In this document: piece after piece, positions 1 through 11,843 of the stretch
Layout: each line of letters starts with the position of its first letter
Position numbering within the stretch: position 1 is the first letter of the stretch
NCBI GenBank assembly: GCA_022818135.1
Contig: JAFMSR010000015.1
Span: 28,002,074 to 28,066,073 of the forward strand
From: Saxidomus purpurata
Taxonomy: Eukaryota; Mollusca; Bivalvia; Venerida; Veneridae
Direction of reading: 5' to 3'
DNA length: 64,000 nt
Position numbers and translations under genes: made by a program
Notes under the pieces: model-generated
What the model was told of the DNA's origin: nothing
Seen by the model: the letters and a program-made list of their open reading frames with translations, nothing else
Databases searched by the model: none

Positions 1-1600
1 CGTTGCCCCCGTGTTAAAGATTCAACACTTTTGCGTTTCCCGATCTCTACTTTTACATGTTTTATGATCCCAGTAACCGTGCACTGGGCCTTTCCCACCT
101 TCCCTTTATTAGGTCTAGTCTTTAGAAGGGGCGGCTATGATTTATCCCAGCATTTCTCACATAATGCTGTTACCTCAAAGTTATTGTCTGAAAGGAGATT
201 TTTGTAGGAGATGTCACCCCCTTGATTGCCAAATAGTAATTTTGTGTGCCAAAATTCTGTCCATTTCGTCCACCTTCCCATCTTCGTCTCGTATTGTCTG
301 TTTGGGTAATTTTGATTATATATGTGTGTTATGTTTGCTATATCTTGTGAAACGTGATTTCTATTGTTTGTTTAAGATATATGTGTCCAGTATGTAATAT
401 GTAAATTACCTTCTGCAGTGATGCGGACGCCTAAGATTATATGGTTGCACAAACGACTGTCCGCATGTTGCGTTCTGGCATTTATCTCGTGCAGTCTTTG
501 GCACATAGTGGCTTGCTGTTACCTCTGAATAAAATAAAAACACCGAGATTCAGAACTAATGTTTTAAATTTTGACAATGGTAATGAGGTATTGCGTCTAT
601 AATAATGTAAAATACCTCAGAATCTTTGATCAAATTAAACTTTGATAGGAAAATGTAACAGCTCACTTACTATTTATTAATGTTTGATAGACAGATTGCT
701 TTGAGGGCAGTCAATGACCAACTCATATTGCTAAATGTGTTCATGGTATACCAAAACATACATCGCCGAACTACTTAGTGTTCCAAAAAGAATTAATAAA
801 TTATTTAGTTATATAAATTAGCTTACCTGTTCCTGTGCATGAAATCTCTTCCTTATCCATTTGTTCATCCACTGTCTTTTCGGCCATTCTCTGGTTAAAA
901 GTCCATGATATTAAATCATATAAAAACATAAATGGATTTTGACATGCTTTTGAAAACAGTTCTGATACGAACATCTTGATACGTTAAAGACAGATAGTGT
1001 GATGCAAAACTTATTACTGAGCATGAAAAGGCTCGAAGTTGGAATGCCAAACAGCTTGATGCAAGGTGTTCAAATTGCGTATTTTCTGTTGTCTATATCA
1101 TGCAAAACACGGAATAGATTGCGTTATAACACATTTGTATTAATGAAAAACGACAATTTTACCACACACTACCGTGCTAATTAGAATTCGTTGTGAAATA
1201 AATGTCATGTGTTACAACAGGAATGGCTACATTATTTAGAATCAATAGAATGTTTTCGTTTAGAGATTAATGTTTTGTAAGGCAAATACTGCCACTGTCA
1301 CTTTTAATTATATGTTAGCTGCTCTGTCACGTTGTCCAACTGGTTGCTTCTGTCTGTTTAGATGCGAGTTGAAACAACTATAATTCGAGTACTTTCTCAG
1401 TAGCATTGAACAGATGTCATTGTAATTGTATTTACATGTACTTGCATGCATCTTTTTTTCGTGTCATGTGAACAGTGTTTAGTCTGTTTTACCATTTCAT
1501 TCACGATGTGTTTAATCACATGTAGCCGTTTTGTTTGACTTTGCTTATTATGCTGTCCAGGTTTTATTTACATGTACCTTTCATATTCAATGGAATCAAT
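1..1600. other. AT-rich DNA without a recognisable gene
   Basis: I see no convincing coding region, RNA gene or transposon here. The open frames are short, lack flanking splice signals and show no recognisable protein pattern. The stretch is probably intergenic or intronic DNA. Confidence 0.5.
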
Positions 1601-1601
1601 G

Positions 1602-1817
1602 CAGATGTTAAAGTGTTTACTAACATGTACAGCTTTCTTTATGTATCATTTAATATTTAATTATGTTAACTATTTATTATAATCACATACATAATTTAAA
1701 TCATTTTTACGACAGATGTTAAAGTGTTTACTAACATGTACAGCTTTCTTTATGTATCATTTAATATTTAATTATGTTAACTATTTATCACATACATAAT
1801 TTAAATCATTTTTACGA
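1602..1817. repeat. Tandem direct duplication, 111-bp period
   Basis: A block beginning CAGATGTTAAAGTGTTTAC at 1602 is repeated at 1713. The two copies match almost base for base. The second copy lacks a few bases where the first reads TATTATAATCACAT and the second TATCACAT. The near identity points to a recent local duplication in noncoding DNA. Confidence 0.85.
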
Positions 1818-2322
1818 AAAACGCATATCTTTTATTTCATTTTGAATATGTTTAACATTCTTTTTGTTGTATCATTTCAAATGTTTTATTCGTATGCATA
1901 GGTTTTTTGTATTATTTCCTGTATAAGGATGTGAAAGTATCATATCACATGCATGTACCGTTCTATTTGTATCATTCCAGGTAATGTTGGGTAGCGAAGT
2001 TACACCTGCGATTATGATATAAATTATATATATATTTAAAATAAGTTTATTTCAGCTTTGCTAAAACCATATCAAACTCGCTGGTTTACAGTATTTTAGT
2101 AACAGTTGTCTTATTTGTGGCCTGAACTTGCCATGCATATTGCTGCCTTCTAAAATGTAGTACATGTATTATATCTTTCGTTATCATACATCAAGCCGAA
2201 CCCGCTTACATCCAGCCAAACCCGTGTCTATTGAAGATGAACAACAGAAGCTGTATAGCAGTCTATGCCATTGGAAACGTAGCTTGGATACAAATATTGC
2301 ATCTTTAATAACAGTCGAGTAA

Positions 2323-2579
2323 CGCTTTAAAACTAGTTTAACAAAGATATACCGTTTTTCCCCGATTACATTTCTTACACCTGTGGCTAGTAATAGCTTA
2401 TATAACATTTGTCGTAGCAAATTTAGTGAAAATTACAATCATCGTCTTGGTGTTGTATTAAATGAGATAGCTTACAAAAACTCACCAAGTTCTGTAACCG
2501 TAGATGAGAAAAAGAAGTTTCGTCTGTTTATCCAGTCCGATTGTAAAAAGTATCCACTATATATTAACTTCCGTGTACA
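2323..2579 (+). CDS. Candidate isolated exon, unrecognised protein
   Basis: An open frame runs from just after a TAA at 2320 to a donor-like GTATGT at 2580. The inferred peptide contains NSLYNICRSKF and DEKKKFRLFIQSDCKKYP, with mixed charged and aromatic residues that look more protein-like than the low-complexity frames around it. No clear splice acceptor with a pyrimidine tract precedes it, and I do not recognise a family. It may be an internal exon of a gene outside the window, a decayed exon, or chance. Confidence 0.2.
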
Positions 2580-2867
2580 GTATGTAAAATGTTAGACTCC
2601 GTAAAACTTAAAATTGTACGGTTTCTTCTTTCATTCTGATCTCTTTTCTATTATTTACGTTGTTAAAACGGATCTATTACCTTTAATAACAGGGGAGAAT
2701 TATCTTCCCGAAATCGCTCTTGACTGGTATTAAATTGTTTAACTATGCACATTGTATTCAAGTGTTTTGACACAGGTCACATCGCCAGTGGCACAAGGAA
2801 ACAATTTTTAGTTTTTAACGATAGTTCAAGCTGTTGATAGATTATCAAAAAGTAAAATGTTGTAAGG

Positions 2868-2935
2868 GTAATTTCAGTTGAGCATTCGGCCTGTAAGTGA
2901 AAGTCCCGGGTTCGATTCCAAGTCAAGCTGCACAT
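2868..2935 (+). repeat. tRNA-derived SINE fragment
   Basis: The segment has a good RNA polymerase III B box (GGGTTCGATTCC near 2909) and a weak A-box-like stretch with 'ttgagcattcggcctgtaag' before it. It ends GCTGCAC, the same ending as the neighbouring SINE at 3101-3182. It does not fold into a full cloverleaf, so it is a SINE remnant rather than a tRNA gene. Confidence 0.6.
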
Positions 2936-3100
2936 TTTCATACGCTGAGACATTTGGCACCCAACGTTTGACCGTGTGGCATTACACTGTCTGTCTCTGA
3001 CGCCTTTAATAGTATTCACTGCGTTCGAGGACCAATTTACAACATAGCGGGGAAAAATGTCACGGTTACGGACTTCATTATAAATATAGGTGATGTGTAG

Positions 3101-3182
3101 GCGACCGGATAGCTCAGTTGGTGGAGCATTCGCCCTGTAGGCGACTGGTCCTGGGTTGAGTCCAGGTCAGGCTGCACTTTTT
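3101..3182 (+). repeat. tRNA-derived SINE head
   Basis: The A box region reads TAGCTCAGTTGGTGGAGC and the B box region GGGTTGAGTCC, spaced as in a tRNA. A T-run follows CTGCAC, as expected of a Pol III terminator. The 5' and 3' ends do not pair as an acceptor stem, so I call it a SINE head. Its ending is shared with the fragment at 2868-2935. Confidence 0.7.
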
Positions 3183-3649
3183 TCTTACCACATAATATTC
3201 AATAAAAATGGAATACACAATAGTGCCCCTTATGATAACTTCATCATTTAAATGCCCGAACGAAAAATACATACGCATAGACAGATTCGATCAATTAATA
3301 ATCTTCATTCGGATAAAATTAAAAAACCTTCGAATAAAAACGAAACAATACCCCTTCAATTGTTTAAAATTAGATACTTCGGTGACAAAACATTCAAACC
3401 AACTGAAGAAACCATAGAAATGTCACATTATGGCATGCACTAAATTTTGAAAGACTTGTATCATTGTAAAAGATATAGCTGTATAGATTGATTGTGTTTA
3501 TAAGAGTTTCGATAGAGCCGTGTGACTATCAAGCTCAATGGTTATAGTCAGGAATGGCTTGTATGTTACGGTACAAAAACAGTTACACACAGACTCCTGT
3601 TCATAATGGAACAACCAGGGCCTTCATGTTATACACAAATTATACAAAT

Positions 3650-3985
3650 ACATGGTAAATTGATGATATCTCCATTGCCCTTCATGAACACGTGAATATT
3701 CATGAACTTATTATGTATACTTTTAGAGGTATTGCTAGATATGTCCCATTTCTTTTCATGAATTATTTGCCATAGCAACAAAACTTTTAACCGGGTCAAA
3801 ATTAAAATGCTGTGTCCTATATATCCTCAATATTTTTCATCAACAAGTGAAATTTCTTGAACTCATCGTGTATACTTTTAGAGTTAACGATTTCGTTACC
3901 ATAGCAACCACAGCTGTGATCCGATCAAAATTTTGAAATCCCCATTGCCCCTCATCAACATGTGATGTTTATTCATTGAAATATA
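3650..3985 (+). repeat. Diverged tandem repeat, about 160-bp units
   Basis: The phrases 'cattgccc(c)ttcat', 'gtatacttttagag' and 'gccatagcaac' or 'accatagcaac' recur in the same order at least twice (for example 3712-3780 and 3870-3910, and 3672 versus 3942). The units are diverged. This matches a style of dispersed tandem unit that is common in bivalve genomes. Confidence 0.6.
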
Positions 3986-4797
3986 TCAACCATTTTAACT
4001 AATGATTGAAATCTAGTAAGAGACATCTCTACTCGAATGAACTAAGGCAGTAGCACAACCTAGTAACTGGTATGTATGACCCACGAGTGACCTTTAATCG
4101 ATTTTGTCAGTTTGAAAAACACTGATAGAGAAATCAACAACATATGTTCAAATCAATGAACATTAAATGAACATTGCAATACTGAAACAGTTAACAGTTG
4201 AAAGATTACGTAAATTATATCTGTATTCTTTGAAGGAACAAACATACATGCCGAGACAAAACTTGCCAAGAGCAATCGAGAAAATGATCACATTGATGCG
4301 ATGCAATTCTGAAGTAATACAGAGTTTTGACAAGTGTCACCAGCCGTTAACTACGTAAAGAAGTACCCCACCGGCGTAAACAAAGTAACCAAACAAGTAT
4401 GTCCAGCGCTTTTTACAATCGGCTTGCGCCGGTGTGATCCGAATTTTTGTTTCGGTTTCCCTCAGTGATATTTTTTATCACGTTTTAGCTAAGAAGTTGC
4501 GAATGTGCAATGTCAAATAGCGGCGTATGATAAGTAAGTGCTTATTCACATGTAAATAAGCGTTCCTTACGCGATGACATTTTTGTCACGATAGTCAACT
4601 GGATATACAGAACAAAAAACAGACCCTCATCAGATCATATTACACCTCAAACTGCTGTGACATCACACAGTCTAGATTAACATTAATTCTTATTCATACT
4701 AATCAATTTAAATTCGGTTGCGAAACAAGATCTTACAACTTAAATTTATCACTCTCGAGACACACTCCAGATGCAACAACTTTGAAGAGAGAGGCAA
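3986..4797. other. No recognisable feature
   Basis: A 63-codon open frame at 4167-4358 reads as a basic leucine-rich peptide, but it has no splice context and no family resemblance. I see nothing else in this stretch. Confidence 0.4.
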
Positions 4798-4910
4798 TAA
4801 GGAACTATATGTGTCTTGCCCACTTCTTGGGCACAGGTGGAGATCGAACCATGGACCCTCTAATCGTGAGACGAACGCGCTACCACTGCACAAAGATGGC
4901 TCGCTTTACA
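4798..4910 (-). repeat. tRNA-derived SINE fragment
   Basis: On the minus strand there is an A-box-like TGCAGTGGTAGCGCGTTCG and a B box GGTTCGATCTCC in tRNA order and spacing. The ends do not pair convincingly. It is a SINE or tRNA-pseudogene remnant; a decayed tRNA gene is the alternative. Confidence 0.6.
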
Positions 4911-6165
4911 TTGAATGGTAGGTAAACTTCCCGCAAATCGGATGCACAATCGAGAAGAAACCCTATCAAGAAAAAATAAATCGGTTTCGTCTTTTATGAA
5001 GGCCTTCAAGAAATAAACATTTGCATGGCAAAATTCTTGTTTCAAACACCAAACACAATGCCGGCTAACCTTAACAAATACTCAACAACATTCTTGATGT
5101 TCGAATTCATTCTGTAGCTGAGAAAATAAGATGCCGTTAAAAATGTGAATAATATGATGTAATCTCTTAATCTATAAAAAAAACGTATGAGGAAATAAAA
5201 TTCAAAATTAAAAGAAATAGTTTACCTTCCCTGTAATACTGAACACTATTATGAAACATGATCTAGTCACAGTATGTAAGGTCTACTTATATAATATGCA
5301 ATGAAAATGAAATAAACACTAGAACACCCGGTGATGATATTATCATACGAATGAACGACGGTAGACATCATTAAAACCTGATAACCATCATCATATGAAA
5401 ACCTTGCACGTTTTAACACAATTCAAAAACCTTCATTTCTTAAAACTAACATAGTTACTTGACAAAAACACAGTACAAACGATATCAAAGAAAGTTGCAT
5501 ACGGTATCGCATTTTGAAAGTATTTGTTTTTAACTATATAACTCAAAATTGCCTGCAAACAATTTACGTTTTCTTTACAATTGCATGTTGTATCAAGTAA
5601 TGAGAAATACGTGCCCAGCAGGAAAGAACATAAAATCTCTTATGTAGTAAAATAACTGTTACTCTTAGGTTTTATACTGTGTAAGATATATCATTATTGT
5701 CTCCCTTGGTACCTGAATTACAGGCCATAGTTAGCATTCTACAATTTAAACCCTGAAGACATTCAACAGTAAAATGTACTGATATCAACTGTAAAACTGC
5801 GCTAAAGGAAATTAGCGCCTGATCAAGGCGCAGTTTGATAAAACCATATTACAATCAAAGCACTGAAAGTGCTGACAACAAGGAGTCCTCTGCAAAATTG
5901 GGCACAAGGGGTTTCTTACAGATAATGAGTGATAATTTGTTTCAATACTTCGCTAACAGTACTTGATTTTCGTTAATATCCGTTTATTTTAATCACAACC
6001 CTGCAGTTCTTCGATAACGCATCATGTTGCTGTTGTTTTATTTTTCAAAAACATAGTTTTGCTTGAGACTTTTCGACAAAGCAAAATACAGTGCTTAAAA
6101 ATTGTATAATTGTATGTAATCAGCTTTGTTTATGACACATCAGCACGACCTACTCAGCACTTTAA
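4911..6165. other. AT-rich DNA without a recognisable gene
   Basis: No coding, RNA or transposon signature was found. Short AT-rich frames only. Confidence 0.4.
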
Positions 6166-6169
6166 GGCC

Positions 6170-6245
6170 GCTCGATCTCAGATTTTGGAATGAAAAATGA
6201 TGTTCTTCAAACTGTATGAAAATATCATATTTTAGAGCATATAGA
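6170..6245 (+). repeat. Dispersed repeat, second copy at 58,410-58,492
   Basis: The phrases 'gctcgatctcagattttgg' and 'tcttcaaactgtatgaaaat' are matched with a few changes at 58,410-58,492. The copy directly precedes the first VNTR unit of the cluster at 6,250. It is a short interspersed element fragment of unknown class. Confidence 0.6.
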
Positions 6246-6249
6246 TACA

Positions 6250-8400
6250 ATTAATATACACGCCCTTTCATTTTGATATTTTATATCTTTTACCAGTTTT
6301 CATAAGTTTCCGTCACTTGAAGAGTTTTTGCTGCAAGCAGACTTTTCGCTGCCAGCAGCCCAGCAACTCAGCAGCTCAGTAGACCAGCAGCTCAGCAGAT
6401 CAGCAGATCAGCAGCCCAGCAGATCAGCAGCTTAGCAGACCAGCAGTTCAGCAGCCGAAACTTCCAAGTTTAATATTGTGCTATATTGAATGAAATGGGT
6501 TTATTTTCTTCAAAAATACGACAGAAGCACGAATTATACGTAGACGCCTTTTCATTTTGATATTTTATATCTTATATTCATAAGTTTACGTTACTTGAAG
6601 AGTTTTCGTTACAAGCAGACTTTTCGCTACCAGCAGCCCATCAGATCAGCAGACCTGCCGCTCAGCAGACCAGCCGCTCAGCAGACCAGCAGCTCAGCAG
6701 ACCAGCAGCTAAGCAGACTAGCAGCTCAGCAGACCAGCAGCTCAGCAGCTCAGCAGACCAGCAGATCAGCAGCCGAAACTTCAAAGTTTAAGATTGTGCT
6801 ATATTGAATGAAATTGATGTTTAAAATACGACAGAACCACAAATTATGCGTAGGTACAATTAATATACATTTCGATTTTTTATATCTTATACCGGTATTC
6901 ATTTGTTTCCGTTACTTGAAAAGTTTTTGATGCAAGACTTTTCGCTGCCAGCAGCCCAGCAACTCAGCAGCTCAGCAGACCAGCAGCCCAGCAACTCAGC
7001 AACTCAGCCGCTCAGCAGACCAGCAGCTCAGCAGACCAGCAGACCAGCTGTTCTGCAGCTGAAACTTCAAAATTTAATATTGTGCTATATTGAATGAAAT
7101 GGTGTTTTTTTCTCAAGCACGAATTACGCCCGTTCAGTTTAATATTTTATATCTTATATTCATAAGTTTACGTTACTTGAAAAGTTTTCGTTGCAAGCAG
7201 ACTTTTCGCTGCCAGCAGCTCAGCAACTCAGCAGACCAGCAGCTCAGCAGAACAGCAACTCAGCAGACTAGAGCTCAGCAGACCAGCAGCTCAGCAGACC
7301 AGCAGCTCAGCAGATCAGCAACCGAAACTTCAAAGTTTAAGATTGTGCTATATTGAATGAAATGGATATTTAAAATACGACAGATGCACAAATTATGCGT
7401 AGATACAATCAAAATACATTTTGATATTTTATATCTTAAATCGGTAATTATAAGTTTCCGTTTTTTGAAGAGTTTTTGCTGCAAGCAGACTTTTCGCTGC
7501 AAGCAGCCCAGCAGACCAGCAGCTCAGCAGACCAGCAGTTCAGCAGCCGAACTTTCAGAGTTTAAGATTGTGCTATATTGAATGAAATTGATGTTAAAAT
7601 GACAGAAGCACGGATTATGCGTAGATACAATTAATTTACACGCCCTTTCATTTTGATACTTTTTATCTTATTTCCGTTCGATTCCGTTACTAGGAAAGTT
7701 TTGTTGCAAGCTCACTTTTCGCTGCCAGCAGTCCAGCGCCAGCAGTCCAGCAGACCAGCAACTCAGCAGACCAGCAACTCAGCAGACCAGCAGCCCAGCA
7801 GCCCAGCAGCCTTAACTAATCTAGCTGCAACAGGAGCACGATCTATGCGTAGATACAATTATGTAACACGCCCTTATATTGTGATATTTTATATCTTATT
7901 TTCATTAGTTTTCGTTGCTAGAAAAGTTTTCGCTGCTAACAGACTTTTCGTTGCCAGCAGCCCAGCAGCTCAGCAGACCAGCAACTCAGCAGACCAGCAG
8001 ACTAGCAGCCAAAACTTATCCAGCTGCAACAGGAGCACGATATATGCGTAGATACAATTATTTTATACGACCTTTTATTTTGATATATATTCATTTTTTA
8101 GTTTTCGCTACTAGATGAGTTTTTGCTGCTAGCAGACATTTTGCTGCCAGCAGTCCAGCAGCCCAGCAGCTCAGCAGATCAGCAGCTCAGCAGTTCAGCA
8201 GCCGAAACTTCAAACTTAAAGATTCTGCTCAATTTTATTAAATTGGGTTTTTAAATGCAACAGAAGCACTAAATATGCGTAGATACAATTATTTTACACG
8301 CCCTTTTACTTTTGATACTTTATTTTGTATTTTTCTTAGTTTTCGCTGCTAGAAGAGTTCTTGCTGCTTTTAGACTTTTCGCTGCCAGCAAAATTTTCGC
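6250..8400 (+). repeat. Cluster A of VNTR-bearing repeat units (8-9 units)
   Basis: Each unit of about 210-330 bp has the same order of parts. It starts with ATTATGCGTAGATACAATTA, then CGCCCTTTCATTTTGATA, then a TTACTTGAAGAGTTTTCG-like stretch, then GCAGACTTTTCGCTGCCAGCAG. A variable-length array of CAGCAG / CTCAGCAGACCAGCAG blocks follows, and the unit closes with CAGCCGAAACTTCAAAGTTTAA and 'attgtgctatattgaatgaaat'. Minisatellite blocks lie near 6340-6460, 6615-6775, 6945-7065, 7200-7325, 7495-7555, 7720-7815, 7940-8035 and 8115-8205. Apparent Q/S/A-rich open frames are by-products of the array. The organisation resembles non-autonomous bivalve elements with an internal microsatellite, such as Helitron-like elements, but I cannot assign the class. 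Confidence 0.85.
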
Positions 8401-8484
8401 TTTGTAAAAGGCAAGACAATATGAAAGAATATGAAGAAATCATGAGAAATGGCGTAGTTATTACCAACTTTTCTGGACAAAAAC

Positions 8485-8755
8485 TAAGTACAAAAAGAGG
8501 CATAAATCTGTTACACATGACTTTAACATATGAAATTTTGGTGCACTACGACCCTGTTGTCTTTAGCTATACAATTTTAAGGTTTAATGAAGATATTTGC
8601 TAAAATAGTCAAATTAAAACTTACGTTAAATTTTTTCAGACGGACAGACAAAGCATTTTATATGTCTAAATTTTTGTCCAAAAAAGCGACAGAAAGAATG
8701 GAAGCAAATATAATGTGAACATTTTACATTGTATATTTCTTTATTAAGTACGAAA
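8485..8755 (+). repeat. 3' tail module of the VNTR element, copy 1
   Basis: From 'aaagaggcataaatctgtta' to 'tttctttattaa' this segment matches 50,608-50,865 closely. In both places it follows the last VNTR unit in the same orientation. This makes it a defined terminal module of the element. Small open frames within it differ between the two copies, which argues against coding. Confidence 0.8.
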
Positions 8756-8904
8756 GAACAATATTTTGCCATATGTTAAGTAGAAACAGACTATAGCTCT
8801 GTCAAAATGCTTTGTAATGTTTGTTACTAAATCCAAGCTTAATACATACTTATTAGCATGTGTACTGAAATGTTATCTTAATCAAGTTTGCTTAAATTTT
8901 AATT

Positions 8905-8970
8905 TTGAAACTTTCTTTAGGCTAAAAAGCCCATGGGGGCCCTTACAATAAAGATATGGTAGCGAACAGT
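8905..8970 (+). repeat. Dispersed repeat fragment shared with 55,655-55,720
   Basis: 'aggctaaaaagcccatg' and 'gcgaacagtgctttaac' here correspond to 'aggctaacaagcccatg' and 'acgaacagtgctaacat' at 55,655-55,720. It is a short element fragment of unknown class. Confidence 0.5.
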
Positions 8971-9985
8971 GCTTTAACAAAACTGTACTACTAGATTCTA
9001 AATTTGTATAAATGGAGAAATTTCTATATTACTATACATTTTTTTTCCATAACGGCATATATCAACTTTATAATAAGGTTCACAGCAATAATGATCAGAA
9101 AACTGACTGTTGTATTAATAATCACAAGGAAGTTTCAAAATTAAAATTGAAGCTTGATATTTGTAAAAATGAAGCCATTTTTTCGGACAAATATTGAATG
9201 ACTATTTTAAAGCTATCGGGACATGTTATTTGAGACGAAAACAATACTTTGGAATAAAAAAGGTCACCACTTATTATTCCCCATTTTCTTTAATAAACAC
9301 CATCAATATTTCTAACAAAATACCAGCCAGCGCTTTTCCCTCGCACAGTTTACATCTGAAAATCACTTCTCTATTAATGTGAATGCATAAAGTTTAATTT
9401 TAAGAAAGAATAGTCTAGAACTGGTTCTTTCCAGGAACAGTTATTAAGTAAAATGTCCGCCTGTTTAAATGACCAAAAACATGGCTGTATAGAGCGTTTA
9501 ACACCTACAACACAAAATGTAAGTGTTGCATTTTTAAATGAACTAAGTACATATATTATTAGTTTCTTCTATGAGCATATGGTTCACATCAAAATATTCT
9601 TCAATGAGGGTAACTGCTTTGGTGGGAACGAGGCTCTGTCGACTCGGAGGTGACTGATATTTCCATGTGATATTTCCATCTGAACCAACTATATCATAGT
9701 AGAAACTATTTCTTGCATACCGTATTGCAATTTAAATACAAACTTATCAAAGTGATGCCTTTAATATGAAAACAAACGTTCTTCAGATGCTGAGTTTGGT
9801 AAAGTGACGTCACATTGTTTATAATGTTACGTGACAAGTAATTCACGAATCTCATGTTACATTGGCAGATGTGATATGAGATTTTCCAGCACTGGTCGAC
9901 AAAAGCAGAATGTGTTTCATCATGGTGGTCCTGGGATGTCGTTTGAAGGAATATGTAAGCGGACGGTTGACGCTGAGCAATTGTA
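8971..9985. other. No recognisable gene
   Basis: Several open frames of about 60 codons occur (for example 9012-9197 and 9453-9653), but none has splice context or recognisable motifs. Confidence 0.35.
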
Positions 9986-9989
9986 TCAT

Positions 9990-11640
9990 AATTCGTGCAT
10001 CTGTCGTATTTTAAACATCCATTTCATTCAATATAGCACAATCTTAAACTTTGAAGTTTCGGCTGCTGATCTGCTGAGCTGCTGGTCTGCTGAGCTGCTG
10101 GTCTGCTGAGTTGCTGGGCTACTGGCAGCGAAAAGCCTGCTTGCAACGAAAACTCTTCAATTAACGTAAACTTATGAATATAAGATATAAAATATCAAAA
10201 TGAAAGGGCGTGTATATTATTTGTATCTACGCATAATTCGTGCTTCTGAAGTATCTTAAAACATCCATTTCATTCAATATAGCACAATCTTAAACTTTAA
10301 AGTTTCGACTGTTGAACTGCTGGTCTGCTGAGCTGCTGATATGCTGAGCTGCTGGTCTGCTGAGTTGCTGGACTGCTCGCAGCAACAAGTCTGCTTGCAG
10401 CGAAAGCTCTTTAGTAACGGAAACTAATGAATATGAGATATAAAATAACAAAATGAAAGGGCGTGTTTATTTATTGTGTGTACGCATAATTCGTGCTTCT
10501 GTCGAATTTTCGAGAAAAAAACAACCATTTCATTCAATATAGCACAATCTTAAACTTTGAAGTTTCGGCTGCTGGTCTGCTGAGCTGCTGGTCTGCTGGT
10601 CTGCTGAGCTGATGAGCTGCTGAGCTGCTAGTCTGCTGGTCTGCTGGTCTGCTGATCTGCTGAGCTGCTGGTCTGCTGAGCTGCTGGGTTGCTGGGCTGC
10701 TGGCAGCGAAATGTCTGCTTGTATAAAAACTCTTCAAGTAACAGAAACAAATGAATACCGGTATAAGATATAAGATATCAAAATGTATATTAATTGTATC
10801 TACGCATAATTTGTAGATTTGAGCTGCTGGCCTGCTGAGCTGCTGAGCTGCTGAGCTGCTAGTCTGCTGAGCTGCTGATCTGCTGGTCTGCTGAGCTGCA
10901 GAGTTGCTGGGTTGCTGACAGGGAATAGTCTGCATGCGTCAAAGACTTAACAAGTAACGGAAACAAATTAATACCGGTATAAGATATAAAATATCAAAAT
11001 GTATATTAATTTTATCTACGCATAATTTGTGCTTCTGTCGTATTTTAAACATCCATTTCATTCAATCTTAAACTTTTAAGTTTCGGCTGCTGAGCTGCTG
11101 GCGTCTGCTGATCTGCTGATCTGCTAAGCTGCTGAGCTGCTGAGCTGCCAGTCTGCTGAGCTGCTGGTCTGCTGAACGGCTGGTCTGCTGAGTTGCTGGG
11201 CTGCTGGCTTGCAACGAAAACTCTTCAAGTAACGTAAACTTATAAATATAAAATATCAAAATGAAAGGGCGTTTATTTATTGTTTCTACGCATAATTCGT
11301 GCTTCCGTCGTATTTTTGAGAAAAAACACCATTTCATTCAATATAGCACAATATTAAATTTTGAAGTTTCGGCTGCTGAACAGCTGGTCTGTTGGTTTGC
11401 TGAGCTGCTGGTCTGCTGAGCTGCTGATCTGCTGAGCTGCTGAGCTGCTGAGCTGCTGGACTGCTGGCAGCGAAAAGTCTGCTTGCAGCGAAAACTCTTC
11501 AAGTAACGGAAACTAATGAAAACCGGTATAAGGTATAAAATATAAAAATGAAAGGGCGTGTATATTAATTGTATCTACGCATCATTCGTGCTTCTTTCGT
11601 TTTTTAAACATGCATTTCATTCAAAATAGCCAAGTTCACG
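9990..11640 (-). repeat. Cluster B of VNTR-bearing repeat units, inverted
   Basis: These are the units of cluster A in reverse complement. CTGCTGGTCTGCTGAGCTG blocks lie near 10,065-10,135, 10,310-10,385, 10,560-10,715, 10,815-10,925, 11,085-11,215 and 11,370-11,475. Between them lie the same AAAGGGCGTG and TACGCATAAT landmarks. Unlike clusters A and C there is no tail module at the low-coordinate end, where the copy stops near 9,990. The high-coordinate end runs directly into the minisatellite at 11,635, which defines the other end of the element. Confidence 0.85.
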
Positions 11641-11843
11641 CTGCTAGATTGCTAAGCTGCCAGTCTGCCAAGTTCTCGCTGCTATGCTGCTAAGCTGCCA
11701 GTCTGCCAAGTTCACGCTGCTACGCTGCCAGTCTGCTACGCTGCTAGTCTGCCAAGTTTACGCTGCTAGGCTGCTACGCTGCCTGTCTGCCAAGTTCACG
11801 CTGCTACGCTGCCAGTCTGCCAGTCTGCCAAGTTCACGAAAAA
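11635..11843 (-). repeat. Terminal minisatellite of the VNTR element, copy 1
   Basis: The blocks AAGTTCACGCTGCTACGC and CTGCCAGTCTGCC alternate in about six irregular units. The reverse complement occurs at 49,085-49,318, in both cases abutting VNTR units at a matching junction (CAAGTTCACG next to the 'attcaaaatagc' or 'ggctatattgaatg' sequence). It is a component of the composite element and not a gene. Confidence 0.85.

Noticed and set aside
3101..3182. A functional tRNA gene
   Set aside because: A and B boxes are present, but the 5' and 3' ends do not form an acceptor stem and a related fragment with the same ending lies next to it; a SINE head is the better reading.
4167..4358. Small basic leucine-rich protein
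   Set aside because: No splice context, no recognisable family, and length within chance for AT-rich DNA.
6595..8051. Q/S/A-rich open frames (QQTSSSADQQ-like) that look like low-complexity proteins
   Set aside because: They are read from CAGCAG minisatellites in repeat units, start and stop at different places in each unit, and occur on both strands in the inverted clusters.
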